Shown: positions 45,994-55,938, counted from the first letter of the stretch. The stretch: DNA of 64,000 bases from Candidatus Methylacidiphilum fumarolicum (GCF_949774925.1 NZ_OX458932.1:930001-994000), one strand, 5' to 3'. Made by a program: numbers and translations. The notes: generated by a model from the letters alone, not told the origin.

Positions 45994-48351
45994 ATGTCAA
46001 AAACATCTGTAATGAAAAAAGCCTTACGCATTCATTTAAAAGGCAAAGTTCAAGGAGTTGGTTTTAGGCCTTTTGTTTACAAGCTTGCTCACAGACTTGC
46101 ACTACAAGGCTGGGTCAACAATACGACAAGTGGAGTACACATCCATGTCGAGGGGACTCAAGAAAATGTTGAAACTTTCTGTCGTGATATCATCGATCAA
46201 GCTCCCTCCATTGCATTTATCAGTTCGTCGGTCTTCGAAAAAGCAGAAGTCAAACACTATAAGTCTTTTACCATCGAACAAAGTCAAGAAGAAGGTAAAC
46301 CATCGGTCCTTCTTTTGCCTGATCTTGATCTTTGTGAGGATTGCCTGGTGGAGCTTCGTTCTCCAACTAATCGGCGCTTTGGTTATCCTTTTATAACCTG
46401 TACGCAATGCGGACCGCGTTTCTCCATCATCCTTTCGTTACCGTATGACAGGCAGAGGACGACGATGGCTTCTTTTAAGATGTGCTATGAATGTCAAAGG
46501 GAATATGAAGAGCCACTGGATCGCCGATTTTATTCTCAAACCAATTCATGCAAAGACTGCGGGATAACCCTAAGACTTTATGATAAACAAAGAAATGAAT
46601 TGAGCTGTAATCATTCTGCGCTTGACGAGGCGGCAAAGGGAATCTTAGCAGGAGAAATTGTCGCTGTTAAGGGTATCGGAGGCTTTTTAATTGTGGCAGA
46701 CAGCTACAGCGATCAGACTGTCTTGCGCCTGAGAGAAAGCAAAAAAAGGGCTCATAAACCTTTTGCCTTAATGTTTCAAGACCTTAAGACTGTCAAAGAG
46801 CATACTGAAATTTCCGGCGAAGAAGAAATGTGGCTGACGTCCCGTCAAAAGCCAATTATGCTCCTAAGAAAAAAAACAAATTTCTCTTCGGCCCTTTCTG
46901 AGCACATTGCACCTTTGCAAGATACTCTTGGGATCATGCTTGCCTATGCTCCCTTGTACGTTTTGCTCCTTGATCTTATCCAACATCCAGTGATAGCAAC
47001 CAGCGCGAACATTTCCGGCTCTCCCATACTAACTACAGAGGAAGAAGTTTTCTCTCAACTCCAAGGGGTAGTTGATAAAGTGCTTACTCATAACAGAGAC
47101 ATTGCAGTGCCTCAGGATGATTCGGTCATGGCTTGTTCCCCTTTGACGAAGACGCCGATTTTGCTCCGAAGAAGTCGTTCTTTTGCTCCCTTTTATAGGT
47201 TAGACTCTTATGAATTTTCACAGTCAGCTTGTCTTTTGGCTTTGGGATCGGATCTCAAAGCTACCTTTAGCCTTTGTCACGAATCGAACGTTTATGTTTC
47301 TCAATATTTAGGTGATCTGGGCAACTGGAATGCTTATGAAACCTATCAGAAAGTCCTGACTCATTTTACAAAACTTTTTGATCTTATACCAACAGCTGTC
47401 GCTGTTGACCTTCATCCTCGGTATCATTCGACTGAATTGGGTCTGGAGATTTCAAAGAGTAATAAACTCAACCCTTTTTTTGTACAGCATCATAAAGCCC
47501 ATTTTTGGGCGGTTTTAGCCGAAAACGACCTTCTTTGGCAACAGCAGCCTGTATTGGGTATCGTATGGGATGGGACTGGATATGGGGAAGACGGAAGAAT
47601 TTGGGGGGGAGAATTTTTCCTTTTTCAAAGGGATCAAGGAATGAAAAGGCTAGCTCATTTCGAATATTTCCCTCTTCTCTTAGCCGATAAGGGCATTAAA
47701 GAACCGCGTATTTCTGCTCTTGGCATATGGTCATCACAAGTTGGAACATTAGATGAACTGAACTTTTTGAGACCGAAGTTTTCAGCTATCGAATGGAGAG
47801 CCTATCTGAAGATGCTTGAAGCAAAAAAATATGCTTTAAGTTCAAGTGTTGGCAGAATTTTTGATGGAGTAGCCTCGATACTTGGTCTTTGTGATTATAC
47901 TACTTTTGAAGGTCAAGCAGCCATTGAGTTACAAAAACAAGCTACCCGCTACGCTTTATCTGTAGGTCTTTGGAACAACACGCACGCAATAAAAAATTGG
48001 AAAGTTCCAGAGGCGAAGCTTTATAACAGTGTGGTTTACCTAGGTCAGTTGTTCCAATGGATAAGGCAGATGGCAGAAGAAAAAAGACCGAAGGAGGAGA
48101 TCGCTTTTGGACTACACTATTGGCTAGCCCAGCTTGTGGGAAGATTAGCCAACGAGTTTCAAGTGCGGAAAATAGCTTTTTCTGGTGGAGTCTTTCAAAA
48201 TGGCTTGTTAGTTGACCTGTTGAAGCTTTTGTGGGGAGACAAATTGGAACTTTTTTTTCATAGGACCCTCTGTCCCAATGACGAGAATATCAGTTTTGGT
48301 CAGCTCATTGCCCTTGCTTATGAAAATCACTGGATAAGAAAGAAGCTGTGA
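45994..48351 (+). CDS. hypF: Carbamoyltransferase HypF
   Basis: 785 residues, the usual size. Order: acylphosphatase domain (GKVQGVGFRPFVYKLA), two zinc fingers (CEDCLVEL...CTQCGP and CYECQREY...CKDCG), a YrdC-like domain (KGIGGFLIVADSYS), and a Kae1-like domain (HHKAHFWAVLAEND, WDGTGYGEDGRIWGGEF). It makes the cyanide ligands of the NiFe site from carbamoyl phosphate, together with HypE. Confidence 0.96.
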   Translation: MSKTSVMKKALRIHLKGKVQGVGFRPFVYKLAHRLALQGWVNNTTSGVHIHVEGTQENVETFCRDIIDQAPSIAFISSSVFEKAEVKHYKSFTIEQSQEEGKPSVLLLPDLDLCEDCLVELRSPTNRRFGYPFITCTQCGPRFSIILSLPYDRQRTTMASFKMCYECQREYEEPLDRRFYSQTNSCKDCGITLRLYDKQRNELSCNHSALDEAAKGILAGEIVAVKGIGGFLIVADSYSDQTVLRLRESKKRAHKPFALMFQDLKTVKEHTEISGEEEMWLTSRQKPIMLLRKKTNFSSALSEHIAPLQDTLGIMLAYAPLYVLLLDLIQHPVIATSANISGSPILTTEEEVFSQLQGVVDKVLTHNRDIAVPQDDSVMACSPLTKTPILLRRSRSFAPFYRLDSYEFSQSACLLALGSDLKATFSLCHESNVYVSQYLGDLGNWNAYETYQKVLTHFTKLFDLIPTAVAVDLHPRYHSTELGLEISKSNKLNPFFVQHHKAHFWAVLAENDLLWQQQPVLGIVWDGTGYGEDGRIWGGEFFLFQRDQGMKRLAHFEYFPLLLADKGIKEPRISALGIWSSQVGTLDELNFLRPKFSAIEWRAYLKMLEAKKYALSSSVGRIFDGVASILGLCDYTTFEGQAAIELQKQATRYALSVGLWNNTHAIKNWKVPEAKLYNSVVYLGQLFQWIRQMAEEKRPKEEIAFGLHYWLAQLVGRLANEFQVRKIAFSGGVFQNGLLVDLLKLLWGDKLELFFHRTLCPNDENISFGQLIALAYENHWIRKKL

Positions 48352-48422
48352 AGCCTCCTCCGCTTTTAAACCTATTACTTGGCATTGACATCCATAGAAA
48401 AAAGAATAGCCTACAAAAAGAT

Positions 48423-48722
48423 ATGTGTTTAGCAATTCCTGGAAAAATAGTTGAAATGGATCTTAACGACCAAACGCCTTTTGTTCAAACGGCTCTTGTT
48501 GAGGTTTCTTCAGTGAAGAGGAGGATCAACATTGAATTAATAAAGGACGAAGATCCTAAACCAGGGGATTGGGTATTAATTCATGTTGGATTTGCAATGG
48601 CGAAAATATCTGAACATGAAGCTCAGGATCAGTTACGGATTCTTTCTATGCTTGGAGAAGATAAACAGGCAATGGAAGAGCTTCAAGGTTATTCTATGGA
48701 AGAAGAAGAAAAAAAAGCATAA
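48423..48722 (+). CDS. hypC: Hydrogenase chaperone HypC
   Basis: 99 residues from ATG 48423; the annotated-looking upstream extension is not needed because MCLAIPGKIVEMD is the fixed N-terminus of the family, where Cys2 is the catalytic residue. It carries the Fe(CN)2CO unit with HypD. Contains the typical GDWVLIHVGFAMAKI. Confidence 0.95.
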   Translation: MCLAIPGKIVEMDLNDQTPFVQTALVEVSSVKRRINIELIKDEDPKPGDWVLIHVGFAMAKISEHEAQDQLRILSMLGEDKQAMEELQGYSMEEEEKKA

Positions 48723-48762
48723 AAGATATCTCTTTGAAGAATCTGATTTTTAGAAAGTACAG

Positions 48763-49875
48763 ATGCACTATGTAGATGAATTTCGGGACAGCCGACTTAT
48801 TAAAAAGACAATAGAAGCGATTCAACAGCTAGCTGATCCTAAAGTGCACTACCGGATCATGGAAGTCTGCGGAGGCCATACTTTTTCTATTTACCGATTT
48901 GGACTTCATGATCTTATTCCTTCAAATGTGGAATTGATCCATGGTCCAGGATGTCCTGTATGTGTATTGCCGATGGGAAGAATTGACGAGGGGCTGAGAA
49001 TTGCTGAAGATCCAAAAGTGATTTTAACCGCTTTTGGGGATATGATGAGAGTGCCTGGTCAAACAGGCAGTCCTCTAGTCCTGAAAGCAAAAGGTAGAGA
49101 CATTCGAATGGTGTATTCTCCGTTAGATAGCCTGAAGCTGGCTAAAGAACATCCTAAAAAAGAGGTTGTTTTTTTTGCTATTGGTTTTGAAACTACAGCT
49201 CCTGCAACGGCTCTAACACTTTTAAAGGCACAGGAATGGGGAATAAAAAACTTTTCTGTATTTTGTAACCATGTGTTGATTCTGCCTGCCATTCGAGCGA
49301 TTCTAGATTCGCCTGACATGCGACTTGATGGGTTTATTGGTCCTGGTCATGTCTCTACAGTGATTGGTTGTCGGCCATATGCATTTGTTGCCCAAAATTA
49401 TAGGAAACCAATAGTGATTTCAGGTTTTGAACCTTTGGATATTTTAGAATCCATTCTACGAATCTTGCGCCAGTTAAAAGAAAAAAAGAGCGAGGTAGAA
49501 AATCAGTATGGCCGTGTTGTTCCTTGGGAGGGTAATCGCACGGCGTTGAGGCTTCTTCAACGGGTTTTTGAGCTTCGTTCGTATTTCGAATGGCGCGGAC
49601 TAGGATTCATAGCACAGTCGGCCCTTAAAATTAAAAAAGAATTTTCTTATTGGGATGCTGAATTGCGTTTTGGCACTCAAGGGATTACTCTTACTGATCC
49701 AAAAGCAGCGCAGTGTGGAGAAGTCCTGAAAGGGGTGCTCAAGCCTTATCAATGTAAGCTCTTTGGAAAGAGCTGCAATCCAGAACATCCAGTAGGAGCT
49801 TTGATGGTCTCTTCAGAAGGAGCTTGTGCAGCTTACTATCATCACGTCTATCAAAAAACAGAGGTCTATGCATAG
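48763..49875 (+). CDS. hypD: Hydrogenase Fe-cyanide assembly protein HypD
   Basis: 370 residues. Conserved CGGHTFSIYR, HGPGCPVCV, GFETTAPATA, and the C-terminal cysteine block CKLFGKSCNPEHPVGALMVSSEGACAAYY that holds a 4Fe-4S cluster. It receives CO and CN ligands while bound to HypC. Confidence 0.96.
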   Translation: MHYVDEFRDSRLIKKTIEAIQQLADPKVHYRIMEVCGGHTFSIYRFGLHDLIPSNVELIHGPGCPVCVLPMGRIDEGLRIAEDPKVILTAFGDMMRVPGQTGSPLVLKAKGRDIRMVYSPLDSLKLAKEHPKKEVVFFAIGFETTAPATALTLLKAQEWGIKNFSVFCNHVLILPAIRAILDSPDMRLDGFIGPGHVSTVIGCRPYAFVAQNYRKPIVISGFEPLDILESILRILRQLKEKKSEVENQYGRVVPWEGNRTALRLLQRVFELRSYFEWRGLGFIAQSALKIKKEFSYWDAELRFGTQGITLTDPKAAQCGEVLKGVLKPYQCKLFGKSCNPEHPVGALMVSSEGACAAYYHHVYQKTEVYA

Positions 49876-49923
49876 GGACAAGAGAGCTGCCAAGTTAAAT
49901 GGGTTTTGCAATGGAATTGGATA

Positions 49924-50940
49924 ATGAAACAGGAACAGTGCATAGAACTGGCTCATGGAGCGGGAGGCAAATCGAGTAGAAGGTTAATTGAACAGGTGAT
50001 ATTGGCTGAATGCAGGAACCCACTTTTAGAGCCTCTTGCTGATGCTGCGATTATCGAATGGGATAAAACCAGATATGCGCTGACAACAGACAGTTATGTG
50101 ATCAGCCCCTTAGTATTTCCGGGTGGATCCATTGGTGAACTTGCGGTCAACGGGACTGTTAATGACCTAGCTGTTTCGGGAGCAAAGCCTTTGGTTATTT
50201 TATCCAGTTGGATTCTGGAAGCAGGACTTTCAATGGAGGTTTTTCAACGGGAAGTCAAAGCCATGGCTCGGGCTGCAAAAGCTGCCTCGGTTATTATTGC
50301 TGGAGGGGATACAAAAGTCGTTGAGCACGGAAAAGGAGACGGGCTTTATATTACAACGACTGGGTATGGACTTGTGGAGCCAGGGGTGAATTTAGGTCCT
50401 CATAGAGTGGAAGTTGGAGATAAAATTTTACTTTCAGGTCCTATCGGTGACCATGGGATTACAGTTCTTTTAGCCAGAGGAGAAATAGAACTGGAAGCAA
50501 CTCTTCAGACAGATAGCCGACCTCTTTGGCCAATAATTGAACCTATGATTAGATTGGAGCCTGCGGCTATTAAGTGGATGCGGGATCCTACAAGGGGAGG
50601 CTTGGCTTCAGTCCTTAATGAACTTGCCCATGACATTGGCTTTGGAATAATGATCGAAGAGGAGTCGATTCCAATTCGTCAAGAAGTTCGAGGAGCTTGT
50701 GAGATCTTGGGCCTGGATCCCCTGCACATAGCTTCTGAAGGACAATTTGTTGCTGTTGTGGATCAGAAGAAGGCCGTTGATTTTCAAAAGCTGCTAAATG
50801 ACATTCCTGGAGGGGAAGAAGCTAGAATTATTGGGGTAATTTCAAACAAACCTCCTGGGAAAGTGGTTGCTCTTTCTGGATATGGTGGGAGTCGGATGGT
50901 TGATATGCTGATAGGAGATCCCTTGCCAAGGATATGTTAA
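49924..50940 (+). CDS. hypE: Hydrogenase cyanide-forming protein HypE
   Basis: 338 residues from ATG 49924 (TTG 49906 possible). The C-terminus ends PRIC, whose Cys is carbamoylated by HypF and dehydrated to thiocyanate. ELAHGAGGKSSRRLIEQ, VNGTVNDLAVSGAKP and MRDPTRGGLASVLNEL are family motifs. The stop overlaps the next gene by seven bases. Confidence 0.95.
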   Translation: MKQEQCIELAHGAGGKSSRRLIEQVILAECRNPLLEPLADAAIIEWDKTRYALTTDSYVISPLVFPGGSIGELAVNGTVNDLAVSGAKPLVILSSWILEAGLSMEVFQREVKAMARAAKAASVIIAGGDTKVVEHGKGDGLYITTTGYGLVEPGVNLGPHRVEVGDKILLSGPIGDHGITVLLARGEIELEATLQTDSRPLWPIIEPMIRLEPAAIKWMRDPTRGGLASVLNELAHDIGFGIMIEEESIPIRQEVRGACEILGLDPLHIASEGQFVAVVDQKKAVDFQKLLNDIPGGEEARIIGVISNKPPGKVVALSGYGGSRMVDMLIGDPLPRIC

Positions 50941-52139
50941 GGAAAGAAAAAATACCAAAAGATCTTAATTGGATAAGACAGCGGGTTGAAAAGCGAAACG
51001 AGCTCTCGGCCTTGTTTTTCCAAAAAGAAGCTTTATCATTGGCAACAATATGCCAGCAGATTGCTAGCCGGTTTTTGAATGGAGGTAGAATTTTGGCTTT
51101 TGGTCGAGGCTCTTCTCAAACTGATGCACAGCATGTTGCGGTAGAGTTTGTCCATCCTGTAATCGTTGGCAAACGAGCGCTGCCGGCTTTAGATATCTCA
51201 GCGGATTTTTTTAATTGGCTTAAGGCCATCTGCAGGGCTAATGACATTGTTTTTGGATTCAGTGGAATTGAAGGAGATGTTTTGGTTGAAAAGGCCATTG
51301 ACCTGGCGATGGGAAGGGGAGCTTTGACTTTAGCGCTGCCTGGAAAGAGGGGAAGTTATTTTATAGACAATCCTTCTGAAGATCCTTTTATATTTCAAGA
51401 GATCGTCGAAATCCTTTATCACACCTTATGGGAAACGGTGCATCTTTTTTTTGAACATCGTCATTTAGGACAATCGGGAGGAGAAGCACATTTTCTCTAT
51501 CCCTTTTTGGGTATAGATGGTCAGCCAGAGGCAGGGATTATTGAGGAGGTGAGTTGGTCAATACGAGAAAAAGCCAAAGAAGATGAAAGATTAAGATTAC
51601 AGGTGGTAGAAGATGAGGGCGAAAAGATTCTTCAGGCAGCAAAACTACTTAAAGAAAAAAGTCAACAGGGAGCTAAAATTATCCTCTTTGGCAATGGAGG
51701 ATCAGCTACGGATGCCAATGACTTTGCTTTAGACCTACTGAATATATCTGTGGAATGGCCCAAACCTTTGACTGCCTATTCATTATCTATGGAACCAGCC
51801 GTGATCTCTGCGCTGGCCAATGATGTTGGAGCAGAAGTCATTTTTTCGCGTCAATTGATGGCCCATTTAGAATCTGGAGATATTGTAGTTGGAATTTCGA
51901 CAAGTGGTGGATCACGCAATGTTTTGACCTGTTTTGAGGAAGCAAGGAAAAAGGGGCTTTCTACTATTGCCATTTTGGGATACGATGGAGGGGAGATCGT
52001 TTGTAGGGGACTTGCTGACCTATCCATTATCGTTCGTTCTGACTACATTCCTCGTATCCAAGAAGTGCAGGCTACCGTTTACCATTTGATCTGTGAGCTT
52101 TTAAGGGAAAAGGAACCAATCGGAAAGAGTCCAGAATAG
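50934..52139 (+). CDS. Tandem-SIS-domain protein (GmhA-like) in the hyp operon
   Basis: 401 residues with two phosphosugar-binding SIS halves: about 25-190 (GRILAFGRGSSQTDAQHVAVEF) and 210-390 (AKIILFGNGGSATDANDFALDLL then GDIVVGISTSGGSRNV). The second half retains GmhA-like motifs; the first is less canonical (VFGFSGIEGDVL in place of IS.SG.S). GmhA isomerises sedoheptulose 7-phosphate, but the location inside the hyp operon and overlap with hypE argue for a hydrogenase-linked role. Unknown in detail. Confidence 0.7.
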   Translation: MLRKEKIPKDLNWIRQRVEKRNELSALFFQKEALSLATICQQIASRFLNGGRILAFGRGSSQTDAQHVAVEFVHPVIVGKRALPALDISADFFNWLKAICRANDIVFGFSGIEGDVLVEKAIDLAMGRGALTLALPGKRGSYFIDNPSEDPFIFQEIVEILYHTLWETVHLFFEHRHLGQSGGEAHFLYPFLGIDGQPEAGIIEEVSWSIREKAKEDERLRLQVVEDEGEKILQAAKLLKEKSQQGAKIILFGNGGSATDANDFALDLLNISVEWPKPLTAYSLSMEPAVISALANDVGAEVIFSRQLMAHLESGDIVVGISTSGGSRNVLTCFEEARKKGLSTIAILGYDGGEIVCRGLADLSIIVRSDYIPRIQEVQATVYHLICELLREKEPIGKSPE

Positions 52140-52167
52140 ATAGATATTTAATGAAATCATAGGTCTT

Positions 52168-52335
52168 TTAGGGTAGAAAAGCTAGACCACAAAAGATTAG
52201 TGGTTCTGGGAGAATAGCAGGGGCAAGACACTGTTCATGGATACTTCGAACCCATTCAGGCAGAATTAGCCGAGCTGCCGGACAGAATTCTCTCCCGACG
52301 ATTACCCAGTGGATGCCTTCGAGGGTAGGCTTTTG
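52168..52335 (-). pseudogene. C-terminal fragment of a DUF5131 (phage Gp37/Gp68-like) protein
   Basis: On the minus strand LEGIHWVIVGREFCPAARLI followed by PEWVRSIHEQCLA matches the end of the DUF5131 family (LxGIDWVIVGGESGPGARPM...WVRSIRDQC), with the family's Gly-Gly-Glu-Ser replaced and a changed tail before the stop at 52168. No remainder of the gene was found. Mobile-element cargo remnant. Confidence 0.55.
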
Positions 52336-53179
52336 AAGGGGGGGATTAACAGCTCACAAGATAAAATAGTACGACTGCAGGATACGGTTTTAGTATTGCT
52401 CTTTATTTGTTATAACATATTTATCTTTTTTTAATTCTTCGGATTGGACTCTGATGGCCTCGTCTAAAGTTTTTTTCTACCAATTCAATTCGTTTTCCCT
52501 GGTTCTAGAATCCAGCATCCATTTTAGATAGCAAATTACTCATTCTATTACTTTGATTATCTAATCAGGGCTTCATTTTGGTCATTACGAACTTATTAAG
52601 AGTATATTTTTGGGATTGGCCCTTGTCTCAGCGATGCCGGTGGCTGGATTTTCAACGGTATGGTCACAAAATGCTGGGGAAAATGTAATTTTTTCTCTCC
52701 TGTTAGTTCTTTTCACTACTTTCCCAAGCCCCCTTTTTTCTCCTTGCCTATTACATTGGATGGAAGAGATGATTAGTGGTTCCAATGCACTAGACCTTCA
52801 TACAGTAATTGCTAAACGAATAGGAATTTTTCTTTTGTTGTTTGCTATTTTGCCTACTGTAGGTGGTTCATTATGTCGTTGTGTTTTAAAAGACCTAAAG
52901 TTGAATACAATTCACTATATAGAAAATACTTTTTTACTTCTTCTTTGCTATGCAAATAGTACAGCTTCTTTACCGAAAACATTTCAATAAGCTAATTTTA
53001 TATTTTTATTAATGGTTTTATTTTTTTTCTTTTATTTATTGTTTTTCTCGTTTCTCTGTTGGAAATTTTATTGGTTGGTTTTTTCATTATCTGGAAGACG
53101 TGAAAAAGTCACTCGTTTTTGGAACAGGAATGAGTAATACTGGTAGTGCTTTGATTTTAGCCAACATAGCTTTATCAAA

Positions 53180-54996
53180 CCCATCTTCCGCAACGTTGCG
53201 TCATAAGTGATTGCAACAGAACGAAATAGATTTTTCGTTCTGCCTACATTGCCCACTTGGGCGGAGAAGCGAAGAGGGAAAGTAGATCGATCTTTTGAAG
53301 CAAGGCATTCAACTCGGAGGGAATCTGAGAGAAGAGCCCAATCAGCGGTTGTCCTTTTAGAGAGAGGTTGACCAAGCGGATCGTCTGAAGACGCCGAAGC
53401 ACCTTGGGCACCTCTTCGGTAAAGCCCTTGGCCACCCATTCGGCTCCGAGCCGCGCACTTATCCAGAAGGCAAGGAAGCAGATCATTACATGGTTGCGGA
53501 CTCGGTCCGGTCGCCAGTGATAGACGGGACGGACTTCCAGGTAACTCTTGAGCTCCGAGAAAGCGGCTTCGACCACAGCTAGCTGCTTATAGTGGGTGAG
53601 CACCGCCTGGCCCGAAGCCTTGGTCGCCGGGAGATTGGTCTCCAAGAGATACCAGCCGTCAGTCGCCTCTTCTTCCTTGACCCGCTCCTGATCCAGTTTC
53701 CACCAGAACCGGCCGCCTGCGTCGACGCCGTACTGGAAGTATTTGTGCGCTTTGAGCTTCTGCAGCGCTCGGCCAACCCGGCTGCCGAGATTCACGGGAT
53801 TCACCTGCCGGCGTACCGCCTTCGTGATCTGGCGGAGCACCTCTTCTGCTTGGGCAATGCGGCTTTGCCGCCGTTCGCGATCCCGCTGAGCCCGCCACTC
53901 TCCTCCCGCAATGACATAGCGCACCCCCTCCTGTTCAATCTCCAGTACCCGCGTCCGGTCCATTAGCCAAAGCTGCCGGTCTTCAGGCAGACGACTGAGA
54001 ATCTCCTGAAGCTTGGCCCGAGTCGACCGGGTCACGTACTCAAGCTCCATGCCAGTCAGGATCTCCAAGTTCCACCAACTCCTCATCCCCCCGTCGAAGA
54101 CGAAGGTCGCCTCTTGGATCCCAAACCTCCGTCTGAGCGTGACCAAGAGCCCCGTCAAGGTCGTGCGGTCCGCCCGATTCCCTCTCAGCACTTCCACATG
54201 GAACGGAATCCCCCGACCATCCGTAGCTACCGCCAGAAGAACTTGTCGCCGATCCTGCCGGTGATCCCGACTATAGCCATATTGCGCCAGTCCCTCAGGG
54301 CCCTCCCCTTCGAAGTAAACACTCGAAAGATCATAGAGCACCAGGCTCGCCCCCTGCGGCTGACTCCCTTGGTAAAGCTTCTTCTCAATCCCACTCCAAC
54401 AGCCGTTCAACTCATCCATCGCCCGGTAGAGCTCGTCCTCATCCAGATCCTTCTCCTCAAGCCCACAAGCCTTGGCCAGAAGAGTCCCCCGCGCTTCCTT
54501 CCGAAGGGCCAGCTTCGAGGAAGGAAAGAGAATCCGGCCAAAAATCATCGCCTTCAAAAGCCTTCGTTTCCGCTCCGAGCCAACACTAGCAAAGACTTCC
54601 TCAAGGCCAAAGCGATGCCAAGCCTCCTCAAGAACGGCCAATCCTCCGTAATCAAGTGCCTCCTGGGCTTCGAGCCCCTCTACAGGCACAAGACGCTTCT
54701 TTTGCAAGGCCGCCGCTAGCACTTCTCGAGCTTCTTCCGGCAATCGGGTCACGTTGGCGATCCGGCGGGTCTTCACCTGCTTCCCCACCCGGTAGGACTC
54801 TCGGACAATATAGGATCGATAGATCTTCCCTTTTTGGCGGGTGCGGACCTCCTGCAAGTACATGCCTACTTGACTAACATATTTTCGACACGATGCCAAA
54901 AAAATAATAAAAGATAAATAAATTATTGTGTCCTACACAAATATACATAAATCATTGATACATCAACAAAATGGCCAAAAACTTGCGGAAGATGGG
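53180..54996 (-). mobile_element. Insertion sequence copy 1, 1817 bp, IS4/IS1634-like
   Basis: Ends CCCATCTTCCGCAA and TTGCGGAAGATGGG (14-bp perfect inverted repeats), flanked by the direct repeat CAAA (53176-53179 and 54997-55000). The interior is clearly richer in G+C than the surrounding DNA. It carries one transposase on the minus strand. Confidence 0.9.
53244..54863 (-). CDS. DDE transposase of IS copy 1
   Basis: About 539 residues from ATG 54863; an in-frame TTG extends it to 54899. Motifs of the IS4/IS1634 superfamily: LYDLSSVYFEGE (first Asp), FVFDGGMRSWW (second Asp), and THYKQLAVVEAAFSELKSYL (the Y-(2)-R/K-(3)-E-(6)-K-like block with Glu). Appears intact, so the element may be active. 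Near identical to copy 2. Confidence 0.88.
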   Translation of the reverse strand: MYLQEVRTRQKGKIYRSYIVRESYRVGKQVKTRRIANVTRLPEEAREVLAAALQKKRLVPVEGLEAQEALDYGGLAVLEEAWHRFGLEEVFASVGSERKRRLLKAMIFGRILFPSSKLALRKEARGTLLAKACGLEEKDLDEDELYRAMDELNGCWSGIEKKLYQGSQPQGASLVLYDLSSVYFEGEGPEGLAQYGYSRDHRQDRRQVLLAVATDGRGIPFHVEVLRGNRADRTTLTGLLVTLRRRFGIQEATFVFDGGMRSWWNLEILTGMELEYVTRSTRAKLQEILSRLPEDRQLWLMDRTRVLEIEQEGVRYVIAGGEWRAQRDRERRQSRIAQAEEVLRQITKAVRRQVNPVNLGSRVGRALQKLKAHKYFQYGVDAGGRFWWKLDQERVKEEEATDGWYLLETNLPATKASGQAVLTHYKQLAVVEAAFSELKSYLEVRPVYHWRPDRVRNHVMICFLAFWISARLGAEWVAKGFTEEVPKVLRRLQTIRLVNLSLKGQPLIGLFSQIPSELNALLQKIDLLSLFASPPKWAM

Positions 54997-55118
54997 CAAA
55001 CCACCAAAGAGCAATATTTGTAATTCTTTTTTATGATGTTATACAATTATTAATCGGATTATATATGATATCGTTATTTCATAATCAAAAATCTATGTCT
55101 CATAAAATAGATTCTTAA

Positions 55119-55464
55119 AAGGTTTTCTTTTGAGTTACCTAAATTTTTGATTTTGATCAAATTCTTCCGACATGTATTTTCTGAATTCTCTTTTTGAAAA
55201 AAGCGTTCATTTGTTCCACGAGCTTTGCTACCTCTTCTACTAATTGAGGATATTCTGATTTATCTATGATATGTTTTGTCCGGTATTACAGGAATAAATA
55301 CAAGCTCTAGAAAGCCTGAGGCAGTTTCTTAAATTTGTCCATTCAAATGTCTAAAAAACACGGTTGCTGAATGTATAAACATTGTAGCAATTATCCAAGC
55401 AAAAGATAAAGTTAGCCATTGGTTTATTCAACCCTCAAATTGATGTAAAGACTGCTCCGATATT
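55119..55464. other. 345-base gap with a short coding-like remnant
   Basis: No intact gene. A minus-strand frame between stops at 55157 and 55288 reads KHIIDKSEYPQLVEEVAKLV and more without any start codon; it looks like a gene remnant of unknown family. Confidence 0.3.
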
Positions 55465-55938
55465 TTATTGAGCGATAAGATCGAGTGGCTTCTGTTCGTA
55501 AAAGATCCGAGTTAAACGGTTATCTTCATCAGAAAAGATAAAGTATGCATCATAAACATAATGGGAAGAATCTTTGTATGTCCATTTCAATACATGAGCT
55601 CTGATTAAGTTCCCATTTTGTTTGTTACTAATTGCTATGTATCCTGTCATTATACGTCCTCTTCGATAGTGGAGATTCATGACATCAAACCGCTCGTATT
55701 CCTCGCCCATGATTTTAATAACCTGTTCCTGAGGCATCCCTTGTTGAAAATGATGGCCTTTCACTTCCCAAGTAGACCAGAATGTCTGCACAAAAGGAGT
55801 GCCAAATGGAGGTTGAATCGATGGTTCTTTTAAATTGGGTCGTATAGGAAAATCAGGAATAGGGTAAACTTGTGCATAACTGCCAAGAGCGAATACCATT
55901 ATTCCAACAGCAAAGGAAAGAAAAGCAAACTTTTTCAT
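55465..55938 (-). CDS. Exported SmpA/OmlA-like protein of unknown function
   Basis: 157 residues. A signal peptide (MKKFAFLSFAVGIMVFALGSYAQ) is followed by a Pro-rich part and a region GMPQEQVIKIMGEEYERFDV, similar to the short motif of BamE/SmpA-type beta-lactamase-inhibitor-like folds; the end (DSSHYVYDAYFIFSDEDNRLTRI) is beta-rich. Probably periplasmic or outer-membrane. Family assignment weak. Confidence 0.5.
   Translation of the reverse strand: MKKFAFLSFAVGIMVFALGSYAQVYPIPDFPIRPNLKEPSIQPPFGTPFVQTFWSTWEVKGHHFQQGMPQEQVIKIMGEEYERFDVMNLHYRRGRIMTGYIAISNKQNGNLIRAHVLKWTYKDSSHYVYDAYFIFSDEDNRLTRIFYEQKPLDLIAQ

Larger units (their letters stand above)
52561..55118 (+). pseudogene. Bile acid:Na+ symporter (BASS) family pseudogene split by an insertion sequence
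   Basis: Exon-like pieces: 52561-52990 (LVSAMPVAGFSTVWSQNAGE, ...CYANSTASLPKTF), then after a TAA stop (52988-52990) and a frameshift near 53080, GTGMSNTGSALILANIALSN up to 53179; after the IS, 55001-55118 (RAIFVILFYDVIQLLIGL). Removing the IS and one CAAA repeat rejoins ALSNHQRAIFVILFYD in frame, so the insertion site is fixed. The 5' third is missing. Membrane transporter family. Confidence 0.75.
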
